Part shown: positions 1-10,331 of the stretch, in pieces
Numbering within the stretch: position 1 is the first letter of the stretch
How the letters are laid out: the number at the start of each line of letters is the position of its first letter
Assembly: GCF_001685485.1 (NCBI RefSeq)
Contig: NZ_BDEL01000001.1
Location: 1,733,501-1,797,500, forward strand
From: Formosa haliotis
Lineage (GTDB): Bacteria; Bacteroidota; Bacteroidia; Flavobacteriales; Flavobacteriaceae
Direction of reading: 5' to 3'
DNA length: 64,000 bases
The notes under the pieces: model-generated
Databases searched by the model: none
What the model saw: only the letters and a program-made list of their open reading frames with translations
What the model was told of the DNA's origin: nothing
Position numbers and translations under genes: made by a program

Positions 1-3000
1 AGTAATTTGTCCCAATGAACACACTTTACAAACATCCATAAGCGCCTCAAAAATATTTTCATTTTGAATGGCTTTCTGCTGAAGATCTTTTAACAAGGCT
101 TCAGTGTCGTTTCCTTTGTGAAGGTTTTCTAACGTTTTTATCTGAAACTGTTTCTCTGCCTCGGTAGCACGAATTACTTCTTTGGGGATAACGGTTGGAG
201 AACCTTTAGAACTTAAGAAGGTATTTACCCCAATAATTGGAAAATCTCCATTATGCTTCAACGTCTCGTAATACAAACTTTCTTCCTGAATTTTAGAACG
301 CTGGTACATCGTTTCCATAGCACCTAACACGCCACCACGTTCTGTAATTCTGTCGAATTCTAAAAGTACAGCCTCTTCAACTAAATCGGTTAATTCTTCA
401 ATTATGAAAGATCCCTGAATTGGATTTTCATTTTTAGCTAAGCCTAATTCTTTATTAATGATTAACTGAATCGCCATAGCACGACGCACCGATTCTTCGG
501 TTGGAGTCGTAATAGCTTCATCGTAAGCATTAGTGTGAAGAGAATTACAATTATCGTAAATGGCATATAGCGCTTGCAGCGTAGTGCGAATATCGTTAAA
601 ATCTATTTCTTGAGCATGCAAACTACGGCCAGAGGTTTGAATATGATATTTCAACATTTGTGCTCTAGCGTTGGCTCCGTATTTTAATTTTAAAGCCTTT
701 GCCCAAATTTTTCGAGCCACTCGGCCAATAACAGCATATTCTGGATCGATACCATTCGAAAAGAAGAACGATAAATTTGGTCCGAATTTATTAATATCCA
801 TACCGCGACTTAAATAATACTCCACGTAAGTGAATCCATTAGATAAAGTCAGTGCCAATTGGGTGATTGGATTAGCACCTGCTTCGGCAATATGATATCC
901 AGAAATAGACACCGAATAAAAGTTACGCACATTATTATCTATAAAATATTCTTGTACGTCGCCCATTAAACGCAATGCAAATTCTGTTGAAAAGATACAG
1001 GTGTTTTGCGCCTGATCTTCTTTTAAAATATCGGCTTGTACCGTACCACGAACTTGCGCAATGGTTTTGGTTTTAATGTCTAAATACACATCGGCATCTA
1101 AGACCTGATCGCCTGTAACGCCCAATAAGAACAAACCTAATCCGTCGTTTCCTTCCGGCAACTCTCCATTATAACTTGGTCTAGCGACTCCTTTTTCTTT
1201 ATAAATTTGAGCGATTTTAGCTTCAACCTCTTGTTCTAAACCGTTTTCCTTAATATAAATCTCACATTGCTGATCGATGGCGGCATTCATAAAAAATCCT
1301 AGTAACATAGGTGCCGGACCATTAATGGTCATACTTACAGACGTCATAACATCGGCTAAATTAAAGCCCGAATATAATTTCTTAGCATCGTCTAAACAGC
1401 AAATACTTACCCCAGCATTTCCAATTTTCCCGTAAATATCTGGACGTAAATCCGGATCGTTACCATATAATGTCACACTATCGAAAGCTGTAGATAAACG
1501 CTTTGCTGGTAATCCTGCACTTACATAGTGAAAGCGGCGGTTGGTACGCTCTGGCCCACCTTCGCCAGCGAACATTCGCGCCGGATCTTCGCCTGTACGT
1601 TTAAACGGATATAAGCCCGAAGTATACGGAAATTCTCCTGGCACATTCTCTTGTAAACACCAACGTAAAATATCGCCCCAAGCCTGATACTTAGGCAAAG
1701 CTACTTTTGGAATTTGTAAATGAGAAAGCGACTCGGTATGCGTTTCAATTTTTATTTCTTTATCGCGAACCTTAAAAGAATAAATTGGGTTTTTATATTT
1801 ACTAACTTTTTCGTTCCAATTTAAAATGACTTCCCAATTATAAGGATCAAGGTTTAATTTTACCTTATCGAATTGAGCGACTAGTAATTTTACAAACGGT
1901 TTGTCGTCGGTAGTAACTTGATTCAGAATTTCATCCTGATTTAATCCTGCCTTTGAAAGTTCTGGTAGTACATCTGTTAGCGTTGTTACAGTTTTATAAA
2001 TACCGTATAATTTTTGAGCTACCTCTACTTGAGTATTTGCTTTTTTATCGTACGCTCTGTTATTCTCGGCTATTTCAGATAAATAACGTGTTCGAGCTGG
2101 TGGAATAACAAATACCTTTTCACTCATTTCTTTAGAAATGGTGAAAGTAGATTGCAAATCGGCCGAAGTTTTTTCAACCAAACCATCCATCACGGCTTTG
2201 TAAAGCGTGTTCATTCCTGGATCGTTAAACTGGGAAGCGATAGTACCAAAAACTGGCATGGTATCTGGATCGGCGTGCCACATATTATGGTTACGCATGT
2301 ATTGTTTTTTTACATCGCGAATGGCATCTAGTGCCCCACGTTTATCGAATTTATTTATAGCTACCAAATCGGCGAAATCTAACATATCGATTTTCTCTAA
2401 CTGTGTGGCAGCACCAAATTCAGGCGTCATTACATACAAAGACAAGTCGCTATGTTCTATAATTTCGGTATCCGATTGACCAATTCCAGAAGTTTCTAAA
2501 ATAATTAAATCGTAAGCTGCAGCTTTTAAAACTTCTATGGCTTCATTAACGTGTTTTGATAAGGCCAAATTAGATTGTCGCGTTGCCAAACTACGCATAT
2601 ACACACGTGGATTGTTAATGGCATTCATGCGAATACGATCGCCTAAAAGTGCACCTCCTGTTTTTCGTTTAGAAGGATCTACAGAAATAATTCCAATGGT
2701 TTTTTCAGGAAAATCGATTAAAAAACGACGTACAAGCTCATCGACTAAAGACGATTTACCCGCACCACCGGTACCTGTAATGCCTAAAACTGGAGTGCTA
2801 GAATTACTATTTACATCATGGATATCTGCTAAGGTCGCTTTAGCAACTTCAGGAAAATTTTCGGCCGACGAAATGATTCTTGCTATAGCTTTCGGATTTT
2901 TACTAGTTAACAATGCGGTTTCCCCATTTAGCTTGTCCCCAATCGGAAAATCGGATTGTTGTACCAAATCGTTAATCATGCCTTGCAATCCTAAATCGCG

Positions 3001-3381
3001 ACCATCGTCTGGCGAATAAATTCTTGCAATACCATAATCCATTAATTCTTTTATTTCTGAAGGTAAAATAACACCACCGCCGCCACCAAAAATCTTGATG
3101 TGCTCTGCACCTTTTTCCTTCAATAAATCGTACATGTATTTAAAATACTCGTTATGTCCGCCTTGGTACGATGTCATACAAATGGCATTAGCATCTTCTT
3201 GAATCGCGGTATTCACCACTTCTTCTACACTACGGTCGTGCCCAAGATGAATGACTTCCACACCGGTGGACTGGATAATACGACGCATAATATTAATAGA
3301 TGCATCGTGGCCATCAAAAAGTGAAGCGGCCGTTACAATACGTACTTTATATTTTGGTTTATAGGGTGCTATTTGTTCCAT
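1..3381 (-). CDS. icmF: Fused isobutyryl-CoA mutase IcmF (3' end beyond window)
   Basis: Adenosylcobalamin-dependent mutase interconverting isobutyryl-CoA and n-butyryl-CoA, fused to its own G-protein chaperone. I translated 1127 codons from the ATG at 3381; the reading frame is still open at base 1 and ends in LGQIT, so only a short C-terminal tail is missing. Domain order is a B12-binding domain (FDGHD around residue 25, then GGH and IFGGGGG), a G-domain with P-loop GTGGAGKSS near residue 205, and the mutase barrel from about residue 560. The residue aligned to Tyr89 of methylmalonyl-CoA mutase is Phe604 (RMFAGEGG) and that aligned to Arg207 is Gln792 (KEDQAQNT). This is the Phe/Gln pair known for isobutyryl-CoA mutase, so methylmalonyl-CoA is unlikely to be the substrate. 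It is divergent from purU. Confidence 0.93.
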   Translation of the reverse strand, partial: MEQIAPYKPKYKVRIVTAASLFDGHDASINIMRRIIQSTGVEVIHLGHDRSVEEVVNTAIQEDANAICMTSYQGGHNEYFKYMYDLLKEKGAEHIKIFGGGGGVILPSEIKELMDYGIARIYSPDDGRDLGLQGMINDLVQQSDFPIGDKLNGETALLTSKNPKAIARIISSAENFPEVAKATLADIHDVNSNSSTPVLGITGTGGAGKSSLVDELVRRFLIDFPEKTIGIISVDPSKRKTGGALLGDRIRMNAINNPRVYMRSLATRQSNLALSKHVNEAIEVLKAAAYDLIILETSGIGQSDTEIIEHSDLSLYVMTPEFGAATQLEKIDMLDFADLVAINKFDKRGALDAIRDVKKQYMRNHNMWHADPDTMPVFGTIASQFNDPGMNTLYKAVMDGLVEKTSADLQSTFTISKEMSEKVFVIPPARTRYLSEIAENNRAYDKKANTQVEVAQKLYGIYKTVTTLTDVLPELSKAGLNQDEILNQVTTDDKPFVKLLVAQFDKVKLNLDPYNWEVILNWNEKVSKYKNPIYSFKVRDKEIKIETHTESLSHLQIPKVALPKYQAWGDILRWCLQENVPGEFPYTSGLYPFKRTGEDPARMFAGEGGPERTNRRFHYVSAGLPAKRLSTAFDSVTLYGNDPDLRPDIYGKIGNAGVSICCLDDAKKLYSGFNLADVMTSVSMTINGPAPMLLGFFMNAAIDQQCEIYIKENGLEQEVEAKIAQIYKEKGVARPSYNGELPEGNDGLGLFLLGVTGDQVLDADVYLDIKTKTIAQVRGTVQADILKEDQAQNTCIFSTEFALRLMGDVQEYFIDNNVRNFYSVSISGYHIAEAGANPITQLALTLSNGFTYVEYYLSRGMDINKFGPNLSFFFSNGIDPEYAVIGRVARKIWAKALKLKYGANARAQMLKYHIQTSGRSLHAQEIDFNDIRTTLQALYAIYDNCNSLHTNAYDEAITTPTEESVRRAMAIQLIINKELGLAKNENPIQGSFIIEELTDLVEEAVLLEFDRITERGGVLGAMETMYQRSKIQEESLYYETLKHNGDFPIIGVNTFLSSKGSPTVIPKEVIRATEAEKQFQIKTLENLHKGNDTEALLKDLQQKAIQNENIFEALMDVCKVCSLGQIT

Positions 3382-3526
3382 TCTTAATAAAATCAGTTTT
3401 ATGGTCGGCAATTTACGGAATATTCAAAAAAAACACTCTATTAACTTAATTTATCTAAAAGCATTTAAAAGTATGTCTTGTTCCTTTTTTCTGTTTATTT
3501 TTAATCCTTTATTGGATTTTTAGATT

Positions 3527-4381
3527 ATGAATAAAATTACACTTATGATGCATTGCAATGACCAACCTGGAATCATTGCATCTGTATCAAATTTTATCGC
3601 TCAAAACGGAGGTAACATTGTATATATCGATCAGCACGTAGATCGCGAACAAAACATTTTTTTCATGCGATTAGAAAGCGAATTTGAAAAAGACATTTTA
3701 GATCTCGACGCGTTAAAGGAAGCTTTTAAAAACACATTGGTAAAACAATTTGTAATGAAGTGGCGTATTTATACTTCGGAAGTTAAACCTCGTATGGCGC
3801 TTTTTGTTTCGAAATACGATCATTGTTTATACGATATTTTAGGCCGATATAATTCGGGTGAACTCAATGCTGAAATCCCTTTTATACTAAGTAATCATTT
3901 AGATTTAAAACCCATAGCCGACAGCTTCAACATTCCGTTTTATCATGTACCCGTTACTAAAGATACCAAGGCTGAAGCAGAAGCTAAGCAATTAGAAATT
4001 CTGAAGAAATACAAGATTGACTTTATCGTGCTTGCGCGGTATATGCAAATTATTTCACCTAAATTAATTAGTGAATACCCAAACAAAATCATTAACATTC
4101 ACCACTCCTTTTTACCTGCTTTTGTGGGTGCTAAACCTTATCATTCGGCATACAAACGCGGTGTGAAAATTATTGGAGCTACTAGCCACTATGTCACCGA
4201 AGATTTAGATGCTGGGCCTATTATAGAGCAAGATGTAGCCCGTGTTTCTCATACACATGCCATAGAAGATTTAATTGCAAAAGGACGGGATTTAGAAAAA
4301 ATAGTACTCGCTACAGCCATTAAATTACATATTAACAGAAAGGTTATGGTGTTTAATAATAAGACTCTTATTTTTTATTAA
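3527..4381 (+). CDS. purU: Formyltetrahydrofolate deformylase
   Basis: Hydrolyses 10-formyl-tetrahydrofolate to formate and THF, which supplies formate for PurT-type purine synthesis and balances the one-carbon pool. The 284 residues match the usual length. An N-terminal ACT domain (about 1-80, starting ITLMMHCNDQPGIIASVS) precedes a formyltransferase-type hydrolase domain (about 85-280). The catalytic Asn-His-Asp set is visible in INIHHSFLPAF and in DAGPIIEQD. It is divergent from icmF with about 145 bp between them, and convergent with the next gene, whose stop lies 12 bp away. Cytoplasmic. Confidence 0.95.
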   Translation: MNKITLMMHCNDQPGIIASVSNFIAQNGGNIVYIDQHVDREQNIFFMRLESEFEKDILDLDALKEAFKNTLVKQFVMKWRIYTSEVKPRMALFVSKYDHCLYDILGRYNSGELNAEIPFILSNHLDLKPIADSFNIPFYHVPVTKDTKAEAEAKQLEILKKYKIDFIVLARYMQIISPKLISEYPNKIINIHHSFLPAFVGAKPYHSAYKRGVKIIGATSHYVTEDLDAGPIIEQDVARVSHTHAIEDLIAKGRDLEKIVLATAIKLHINRKVMVFNNKTLIFY

Positions 4382-4393
4382 GCCTTATAAATA

Positions 4394-4972
4394 TTAATTA
4401 CGATGTTCTACATCTAATGCCGATTTAATTAAATCTTGAAGTTCGGGTTTACAAGATTGTTGTACATAAGTAAATTGTAAACGCGACAAAAAAGACCGCA
4501 AAACATAGACTTGCATGTCGGTATTATTTAAATGCAATAATTCATCTTGCCAAATGGCAAACAAGGTTTGGACGATGTTTGGACTATCGCTATAATGTAA
4601 ATTTAACTGGCGACATAAACTCTTTGAATAATTTTTAAATAACAACGGATGTTGAATGAGACGTTTAAAATAAATATGCGTTTTTTTAACGAGTTCTGCT
4701 TTAGAATTTAATTCATGAATAAAAAAATCGAGGACAGACATCTTTTTCTTTGCCAATAATATAAGTATGGCATCAATTATAAGCTCCTTGTTCGGGGTTT
4801 CATGCTCATAATACACATCTAACCCTACATTAGTATTGATAACCAAGACTTCGCAACGCATACTATCTACCAAAAACTGACGTAACACATCGGCTTCATG
4901 AACCGAAATTATAAGTTGTTTTTTAAACCCTTTACTAGAAAAACTAACTAATTTAAGCTGAAAAGTTTTCAT
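4394..4972 (-). CDS. Hypothetical protein, 192 aa
   Basis: I do not recognise this family. It is a 192-residue soluble-looking protein with no signal peptide or membrane segment. The N-terminal third is predicted beta-rich (it begins MKTFQLKLVSFSSKG) and the remainder is helical and Leu/Lys-rich. It ends tail to tail with purU, 12 bp apart, so it is probably monocistronic from its own promoter in the 4973-5181 gap. Codon use looks like that of its neighbours. No function is proposed. Confidence 0.6.
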   Translation of the reverse strand: MKTFQLKLVSFSSKGFKKQLIISVHEADVLRQFLVDSMRCEVLVINTNVGLDVYYEHETPNKELIIDAILILLAKKKMSVLDFFIHELNSKAELVKKTHIYFKRLIQHPLLFKNYSKSLCRQLNLHYSDSPNIVQTLFAIWQDELLHLNNTDMQVYVLRSFLSRLQFTYVQQSCKPELQDLIKSALDVEHRN

Positions 4973-5181
4973 GAATCTTATATTATAAAAGCATTATAGT
5001 TAAGTTTAGTATGCCATAACATCCTATTAGGACCAATAAACTCAGGCTTCTTTAAAAGAAAGCATTGCAACAGCAAGTTAAAAATTATCGTTCTAATTTT
5101 TTCTCAAATTCACATAACTTTATGCTATTCTTCTAAAATATACATATATTTTTGCCAATCAAATCTTTAAAAATTAAAAAA

Positions 5182-5895
5182 TTGAAACGAATTATTTTAG
5201 CAGCCCTACTTCTGGTATCCTTAAACACTTCTGCACAATCCTTAAGAGATATCGCTAATTCCATAATTGGCGGAAAGTCTAAAAACATAAGTACTACAGA
5301 TATAGCTTCTGGACTTAGAGAAGCCTTAAACTTAGGAATAGAAAAACAAGTAAATTCACTTACTCAAGAAGATGGTTTTTATAAAAACGATTTGGTTAAA
5401 ATTGTAATGCCAGAAGAACTTCAAAAAGTGGATCTTGCTTTAAGACGTGTAGGCTTAGGAAGTTTGGCAGACGAAGGTATAAAAGTTTTAAACCGAGCTG
5501 CCGAAGATGCTGTAAAAGAAGCCACTCCAATTTTTGTTGATGCAGTAAAAGACATAACTTTCGATGATGCAAAAAGCATACTTCTTGGGAATGACGATGC
5601 TGCAACTTCCTATTTAACCACGAAAACACAATCTGCACTTTACGACAAATTTCATCCTGTAATTAACGAATCGTTTACTAAAGTAGGTGCAGACAAAGTT
5701 TGGAGCAACCTAATTTCTAAGTACAACAGCTTACCGTTTATATCGAAAGTAAACCCTGATTTAACAGACTATGTAACTTCTGAAGCATTAGAAGGTGTAT
5801 ATACTATGATTGCCGTTGAAGAAAAAGAAATTAGAACGTCTGCAGCCGCAAGATCTACAAAACTATTACAATCTGTATTCCAATTACAAGACTAA
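5182..5895 (+). CDS. DUF4197 family secreted protein
   Basis: Member of the DUF4197 family, exported proteins of unknown function common in Bacteroidetes and Proteobacteria. I chose the TTG at 5182, which gives a compact signal peptide beginning MKRIILAALLLV and ending at TSAQ. An in-frame TTG at 5152 would add ten basic residues; no ATG is in frame upstream, because the one at 5122 hits a stop after four codons. The family core is visible: SGLREALNLGIEKQV, then a repeated helical region, and the ending ALEGVYTMIAVEEKEIR. An intrinsic terminator follows about 135 bp after the stop, so it is likely monocistronic. Confidence 0.85.
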   Translation: MKRIILAALLLVSLNTSAQSLRDIANSIIGGKSKNISTTDIASGLREALNLGIEKQVNSLTQEDGFYKNDLVKIVMPEELQKVDLALRRVGLGSLADEGIKVLNRAAEDAVKEATPIFVDAVKDITFDDAKSILLGNDDAATSYLTTKTQSALYDKFHPVINESFTKVGADKVWSNLISKYNSLPFISKVNPDLTDYVTSEALEGVYTMIAVEEKEIRTSAAARSTKLLQSVFQLQD

Positions 5896-6030
5896 AGTTA
5901 TACCATTATAACTTTTAATTGATTTAGTAATAATGTTAGTTTAACACAACATATCGCATTATAATCGAACTTCGCAAATAGTTAGTTAGAGTTTCTTCTT
6001 AGTTACTTTATAGTTTGGTTAGTTTGTCTA

Positions 6031-6064
6031 AAAAAAGCAGTTCGATTGGAATTGCTTTTTTTTT
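6031..6064 (+). terminator. Intrinsic terminator downstream of the DUF4197 gene
   Basis: A-rich stem with GCAGTTC pairing to GAATTGC around a short loop (one G-T pair), followed by a run of nine or more T. The rest of 5896-6137 shows no reading frame or other structure. Confidence 0.75.
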
Positions 6065-6137
6065 GAAAATTTTATGATTTTACGGTTTTCTGTTTAGTTT
6101 TTTTTAGTGTATATTTAAAACACTAAGTTTCAATAAG

Positions 6138-6337
6138 ATGGACCGTACAGATATAATTTCAAAAAACCAAAAAAGCTCAATAAACGCTACAAGCAACTTA
6201 TTGAACAGGCGTATAATTTTCGCCAGACCGATTCCGCAATGAGCGATATCTCTGAATATCAAGCTATTAAGTTATTAAATAAAATTAATCGTTTAAAATA
6301 CTTATACAGAGGAGATTCGCCTCTACCTTTACAATAA
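6138..6337 (+). pseudogene. Small Lacal_2735-like protein gene, frameshifted at an A-AAA-AAC heptamer
   Basis: The ATG at 6138 opens a frame reading MDRTDIISKN that ends out of context. The -1 frame continues from 6167 as PKKLNKRYKQLIEQAYN and runs to the TAA at 6335-6337. The total length (200 nt) is one base short of 67 codons. The joined product (about 66 aa) resembles the short helical Lacal_2735-type proteins of flavobacteria and the downstream protein at 6417: IEQAYN..QTDSAMSD compared with IEEAYN..QTDCSLSD. The break falls exactly at A_AAA_AAC (6161-6167), read in zero frame as AAA-AAC, which is a canonical -1 slippery heptamer. A real one-base deletion, a sequencing error or programmed frameshifting would all fit. 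Confidence 0.55.
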
Positions 6338-6416
6338 TAAATTATCATATTATTAACGTTATCCGCACAACCTTTGGCATGATTTTTACGTAATTATATG
6401 CAAATACGTTAATATT

Positions 6417-6644
6417 ATGAGTAAACAATTTTGTAAAGTCGGACAAGTTAAGCCTAACCTTAAAAGGCTATTAAAAATAGAAGAATTACAAAGCCTATAT
6501 AATGCTTTTATAGAAGAAGCTTACAATGTTATGCAAACTGATTGCAGCTTAAGCGACTATTTATATTTTGAAGCTTCGAAATTAAGAAAACAAATGATTA
6601 CCATTGAAGCTACTAACGAAGACAAGTTTCGTTCAGCGCTTTAA
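6417..6644 (+). CDS. Small helical protein, Lacal_2735-like
   Basis: A 75-residue cytoplasmic protein that is helical and charged, with no signal peptide. Residues 20-58 (KIEELQSLYNAFIEEAYNV...) share spacing and key residues with the frameshifted gene just upstream, so the two look like tandem paralogues. A separate promoter is likely in the 80-bp gap, which contains a TTTG-rich segment. Its last 32 bp overlap the 3' end of the opposite-strand gene at 6613-7407. Function unknown. Confidence 0.6.
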   Translation: MSKQFCKVGQVKPNLKRLLKIEELQSLYNAFIEEAYNVMQTDCSLSDYLYFEASKLRKQMITIEATNEDKFRSAL

Positions 6645-7407
6645 AATAATCGAACGCTTTTGTTAAGTGAGATCCATACCAAGAGAACATTTCTCCATCG
6701 ACTAATATAATTTTAGAATTTGGAAAAAATGATTCAAACTCATTGATATGCTCTTTTGTAAAAGGATAAGGTTCACTAGATAAAAAAACCAGGTCGGGAT
6801 TTTTATCTGTGTGTTCCACAATTATTTCTGGATAACGTTCTTCTGCACTAAACACGTTATCTAATTTATTTTGCTGCAATATGTAATTAATAAACGTATT
6901 GTTTGCGGCTACCATATATGGCGATTTCCAAATAAAATACGCCACACTCAAATTTATTTTATTTTCAAGGTAATCTTGAAATGCCTCTTGTTGTTGCGCT
7001 ATACTCTCTTGTAATTCTTTTGCAACCATTTCTTTATTAAACAGCTCACCATACATAGCGATGAGTTCCTGACTATCGCCTATTGTAAATATATCGGAGA
7101 TATGAACCTGAGCTATAGCCTCAAGATCGGCAATCATAGCTTTAGAATTCTCTTCCTTATTACATAAAATGATGTCGGGGTTTAAGGCTGCAATTTTATC
7201 TAGATGTACTTGCTTGGTACCACCAACTATCTTTTTGGCTGAACGTAAATGATTGGGATGAACACAAAATTTAGTAATCCCTACAATGTCTTTTTCTAAA
7301 CCTAAATCGCATAACAATTCTGTCTGACTAGGCACGAGGCTAACAATGCGTTTAGGGACAGCATTTAATTGAAGTTTTCTATGTAACTGGTCAATAAAAA
7401 CGGGCAC
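6613..7407 (-). CDS. Helical-backbone metal receptor / cobalamin-binding-like protein (BtuF-type fold)
   Basis: Periplasmic-binding-protein class III fold, like BtuF and siderophore- or B12-binding proteins, 264 aa. The N-terminal lobe motif KRIVSLVPSQTELLCDLGL and the segment ALNPDIILCNKEEN are typical of the family, as is the long linking helix around residues 120-150. Unlike E. coli BtuF it shows no signal peptide: the first 20 residues are hydrophilic. It may therefore act in the cytoplasm or be exported another way. It follows pyrF by 7 bp and is probably co-transcribed with it. Two B12-dependent enzymes (icmF, nrdJ) lie within 5 kb, which makes a cobalamin role plausible but not proven. 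Confidence 0.72.
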   Translation of the reverse strand: MPVFIDQLHRKLQLNAVPKRIVSLVPSQTELLCDLGLEKDIVGITKFCVHPNHLRSAKKIVGGTKQVHLDKIAALNPDIILCNKEENSKAMIADLEAIAQVHISDIFTIGDSQELIAMYGELFNKEMVAKELQESIAQQQEAFQDYLENKINLSVAYFIWKSPYMVAANNTFINYILQQNKLDNVFSAEERYPEIIVEHTDKNPDLVFLSSEPYPFTKEHINEFESFFPNSKIILVDGEMFSWYGSHLTKAFDYFKALNETCLR

Positions 7408-7414
7408 AATACTA

Positions 7415-8233
7415 TTATTGAGCTTTTAAAATAGCTTCCATATCTCGCTGAAGTATTGCTGCATTTTTTGCTGCTGCCTCGGCAAAATCGGTTCCATTTG
7501 AAGCGTAAATAATTCCGCGAGACGAATTAATTAACAAGCCTATATTGTCTGTCATACCGTATTTACACACTTCTTGTAAGCTTCCGCCTTGAGCTCCAAC
7601 TCCAGGAACTAACAGAAAACTCTCTGGAATTATTTTTCTGATGTCTGTTAAATATTCGGCTTTGGTAGCACCTACAACATACATTAATTGCTCTGCATGT
7701 TCCCATGTTTTAGAGGTTTCTAGTACCTGCTTATATACTTCTTTGCCGTCTATAGTTTTGGTCTGAAAATCGAATGCCCCTTGATTAGAGGTTAAAGCCA
7801 ACAAAATGGTATGTTTATCTTTAAAAGCTAAAAATGGCTCCACAGAATCCTTTCCCATATACGGTGCTACTGTTACACTATCGAATGCTAGATCTTCTAA
7901 AAAGGCTTTAGCATACATGGTACTTGTATTCCCTATATCTCCTCGTTTAGCATCAGCAATAGTAAATATTTCGGGGTGATTGTCATTTAAATAATTAATA
8001 GTTTTCTCTAAAGCTCTCCATCCTTTTAAACCATAAGCTTCGTAAAAAGCGGTATTGGGTTTATAAGCCACACACAAATGATGCGTAGCATCTATAATAG
8101 CTTTATTGAATTCGAAAATAGGGTCTTCGGTGTCTAATAAATGTTTTGGAATTTTATTTAAATCGACATCTAATCCAATAGTTAAAAATGAATTCTTTAA
8201 TCGGATTTGTTCTATAAGTTCTTGTGTAGTCAC
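7415..8233 (-). CDS. pyrF: Orotidine 5'-phosphate decarboxylase
   Basis: Decarboxylates OMP to UMP in the last step of pyrimidine synthesis. At 272 aa it is the longer type-2 form usual in Bacteroidetes and Mycobacteria. The catalytic Asp-Lys-Asp signature is in [14 protein letters not shown] near residue 95. Phosphate-binding residues fall in [10 protein letters not shown] and in the C-terminal [11 protein letters not shown]. It lies after the prfA terminator and 7 bp before the BtuF-like gene. Confidence 0.96.
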   Translation of the reverse strand: MTTQELIEQIRLKNSFLTIGLDVDLNKIPKHLLDTEDPIFEFNKAIIDATHHLCVAYKPNTAFYEAYGLKGWRALEKTINYLNDNHPEIFTIADAKRGDIGNTSTMYAKAFLEDLAFDSVTVAPYMGKDSVEPFLAFKDKHTILLALTSNQGAFDFQTKTIDGKEVYKQVLETSKTWEHAEQLMYVVGATKAEYLTDIRKIIPESFLLVPGVGAQGGSLQEVCKYGMTDNIGLLINSSRGIIYASNGTDFAEAAAKNAAILQRDMEAILKAQ

Positions 8234-8279
8234 GCTTAAATCGTTTAAAAAGTGAAATGCTTAACCCGCATTTTTATAT

Positions 8280-8305
8280 AAAAAAGCCTCTAAAAAAGAG
8301 GCTAA
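8280..8305 (-). terminator. Intrinsic terminator of prfA
   Basis: On the minus strand AGCCTCT pairs with AGAGGCT across a T-rich loop and is followed by a run of T. It lies between the prfA stop and the pyrF start, so pyrF needs its own promoter or read-through. Confidence 0.85.
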
Positions 8306-8309
8306 AAAT

Positions 8310-9386
8310 TTAAATTACATCATCGTTAGCTTTTAACTTTTCAGTGTTTTCTGCTAACATTAATTCGTCTATAATTCGTTGTATATCGCCGTTTACAATA
8401 TTAGATAAATCGTAAAGCGTTAATCCAATTCTATGATCGGTTACACGCCCTTGCGGATAGTTGTAAGTTCTAATCTTAGCACTACGGTCTCCAGAAGTTA
8501 CCATCGTACCACGTTTAGCTGCATCTTCGGCATTCTTTTTAGCAAGTTCCATTTCGTATAAACGAGAACGCAACACCTTAAATGCCTTTTCCTTATTTTT
8601 GTGTTGTGATTTCTGATCTTGACATTGGGCCACCAAACCTGTTGGAATATGCGTTAAACGCACAGCCGAATATGTTGTGTTTACCGATTGTCCTCCTGGC
8701 CCTGACGAACAGAAAAAGTCAATTCTTACCTCTTTCGGATTAATTTCAATATCAAATTCTTCTGCTTCAGGAAAAACCATTACAGTTGCTGCACTTGTAT
8801 GAACACGCCCTTGAGTTTCTGTTTGTGGCACACGTTGTACACGATGCACACCGGCTTCAAATTTCAAAGTACCGTACACATCTTCTCCAGAAACTTCAAA
8901 CTGAATTTCTTTAAAACCTCCGTTTGTACCTTCACTAAAATCTACTGTGCTTACATTCCATCCTCGACCTTCGCAGTATTTGGTATACATTCTAAATAAA
9001 TCTCCTGCAAAAATACTGGCTTCATCTCCTCCTGTTCCTGCACGTAGTTCTACAACGGCATTTTTAGTATCTTCCGGATCTTTTGGAATAAGCATAAACT
9101 TAATTTCCTCTTCTAAAACTGGTATACGAGACTTGGCTTCATCGTATTGCATTTTGGCCATATCGACCATTTCTGCATCACTACCATCGGCTATAATATC
9201 TTCAGATTCTTTAATATTTTCCATTAAGGTTATATATTCCTCACGTTTATCCATTAAAGCTTTTAGATCTTTATACTCCTTATTTAATTGCACGTAACGT
9301 TTTTGATCTGTAATAATATCAGGCTGAATGATTAAATCACTCACCTCATCAAAACGTTGTTTTACTATTTGTAACTTGTCTAACAT
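8310..9386 (-). CDS. prfA: Peptide chain release factor 1
   Basis: Class I release factor recognising UAA and UAG. The 358 aa are of standard length. The stop-codon tripeptide motif is P-Q-T at residues 187-189 ([10 protein letters not shown]), the P-x-T form of RF1 rather than the SPF of RF2. The catalytic GGQ is at residues 231-233 ([12 protein letters not shown]). The N-terminal coiled domain (1-110) and the conserved [11 protein letters not shown] are present. A terminator follows within 5 bp of the stop. Confidence 0.97.
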   Translation of the reverse strand: MLDKLQIVKQRFDEVSDLIIQPDIITDQKRYVQLNKEYKDLKALMDKREEYITLMENIKESEDIIADGSDAEMVDMAKMQYDEAKSRIPVLEEEIKFMLIPKDPEDTKNAVVELRAGTGGDEASIFAGDLFRMYTKYCEGRGWNVSTVDFSEGTNGGFKEIQFEVSGEDVYGTLKFEAGVHRVQRVPQTETQGRVHTSAATVMVFPEAEEFDIEINPKEVRIDFFCSSGPGGQSVNTTYSAVRLTHIPTGLVAQCQDQKSQHKNKEKAFKVLRSRLYEMELAKKNAEDAAKRGTMVTSGDRSAKIRTYNYPQGRVTDHRIGLTLYDLSNIVNGDIQRIIDELMLAENTEKLKANDDVI

Positions 9387-9492
9387 CTACCTTATTAAAT
9401 TGTGGGGCAAAAATACGATAATTTATGAATTCTACACAGCGATATTTAAATGCATAATTTCGATATTTTTTATATCAGATAAATTTGGTTGA

Positions 9493-10202
9493 TTAAGCTT
9501 CTACGAGTTCTTCGTCGTATACCGCTTCCTTCTGCACAGGCATAATGGCATAAAGCGTAAATAGTCCTAAGCCTAAACTATAAAAAAGCGAGTTGGGTAG
9601 TAAAATAAAGGTAAATTGGAATAATAAGAAAGTGCCGCAAACAAATCGGAAACCACAAATGAAAAAATAAAACATAAGCAGTATAGAGATTTTGTAGTGT
9701 TATACCTGAAGAAATAATTCCCTCCTAAAACCAATAATCCTAATAAAACTAACGAATATAAATAATACAAATAGCGATGTAATTCACTTTTTAAAGATTG
9801 AGACATTAATCCAATCACTTCGTAAAACACATAAGCACTAACAAGCAAAATACCAGAAAAAGCAACTTTCAGTCCTATATGCATATTTTTAATACTAAAA
9901 CGAGGAATTAAATAACTCGCTAAAACCAAATACCCCAAGGTAGAGAGTATAGAAGTTGCATTATTATAAAGCAATTCGTCATATCTTAAAATAAAGACAT
10001 CCGAAATACAGAATAAAATTAAAACAATAAACAACTTTACATTTTTCAACCCTCCTAGAATAGCAAAAAACACTAAAAAAATTGTAGAAGTACACAAGCG
10101 AACCAACCTCAGGTTATCTACAGAAAAATTATAAATAGCCCATACGTTGATCGCTAGCAACGTTATTGAAACTATTAATATAATCTTCTTTTTTAAAGCC
10201 AT
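9493..10202 (-). pseudogene. Multi-pass membrane protein gene with a frameshift in a T6 run
   Basis: Starts at the ATG at 10202 (MALKKKIILIVS). A longer upstream reading would begin inside the nrdJ terminator and is rejected. About seven hydrophobic helices follow. The main frame stops after YYPTRFFIV, but the adjacent frame continues without a gap as YSLGLGLFTLYAIMPVQKE and ends in an acidic tail EELVEA at 9493. The span of 710 nt is one base short of a 236-aa protein. The junction lies at the A6/T6 run 9582-9587. The architecture recalls YhhN/TMEM86-type lysoplasmalogenase-like membrane proteins, but I am not sure of the family. Either a pseudogene, a homopolymer sequencing error or ribosomal slippage. 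Confidence 0.6.
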
Positions 10203-10273
10203 TTTGTTTTCTATTAAGCTTTTACAAATGTAATTACCCAAATTGATTTTTAATAGTAAAATTAAAATTACAT

Positions 10274-10308
10274 CAAAAAAAGGAGTGAACAACATGTTCA
10301 CTCCTTTT
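10274..10308 (-). terminator. Intrinsic terminator of nrdJ
   Basis: A perfect 13-bp stem on the minus strand (AAAGGAGTGAACA / TGTTCACTCCTTT) with a 3-nt loop, followed by seven T. It lies 24 bp after the nrdJ stop and before the true start of the membrane protein gene. Confidence 0.92.
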
Positions 10309-10331
10309 ATAATTTAATAACTCAAATGCTA

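Noticed and set aside
2207..3019. Plus-strand frames of 90 and 160 aa
   Set aside because: They lie antisense inside the icmF coding frame and have no family features.
10203..10301. Upstream extension of the membrane protein gene to 10301
   Set aside because: It would start inside the nrdJ terminator; the ATG at 10202 fits the protein better.
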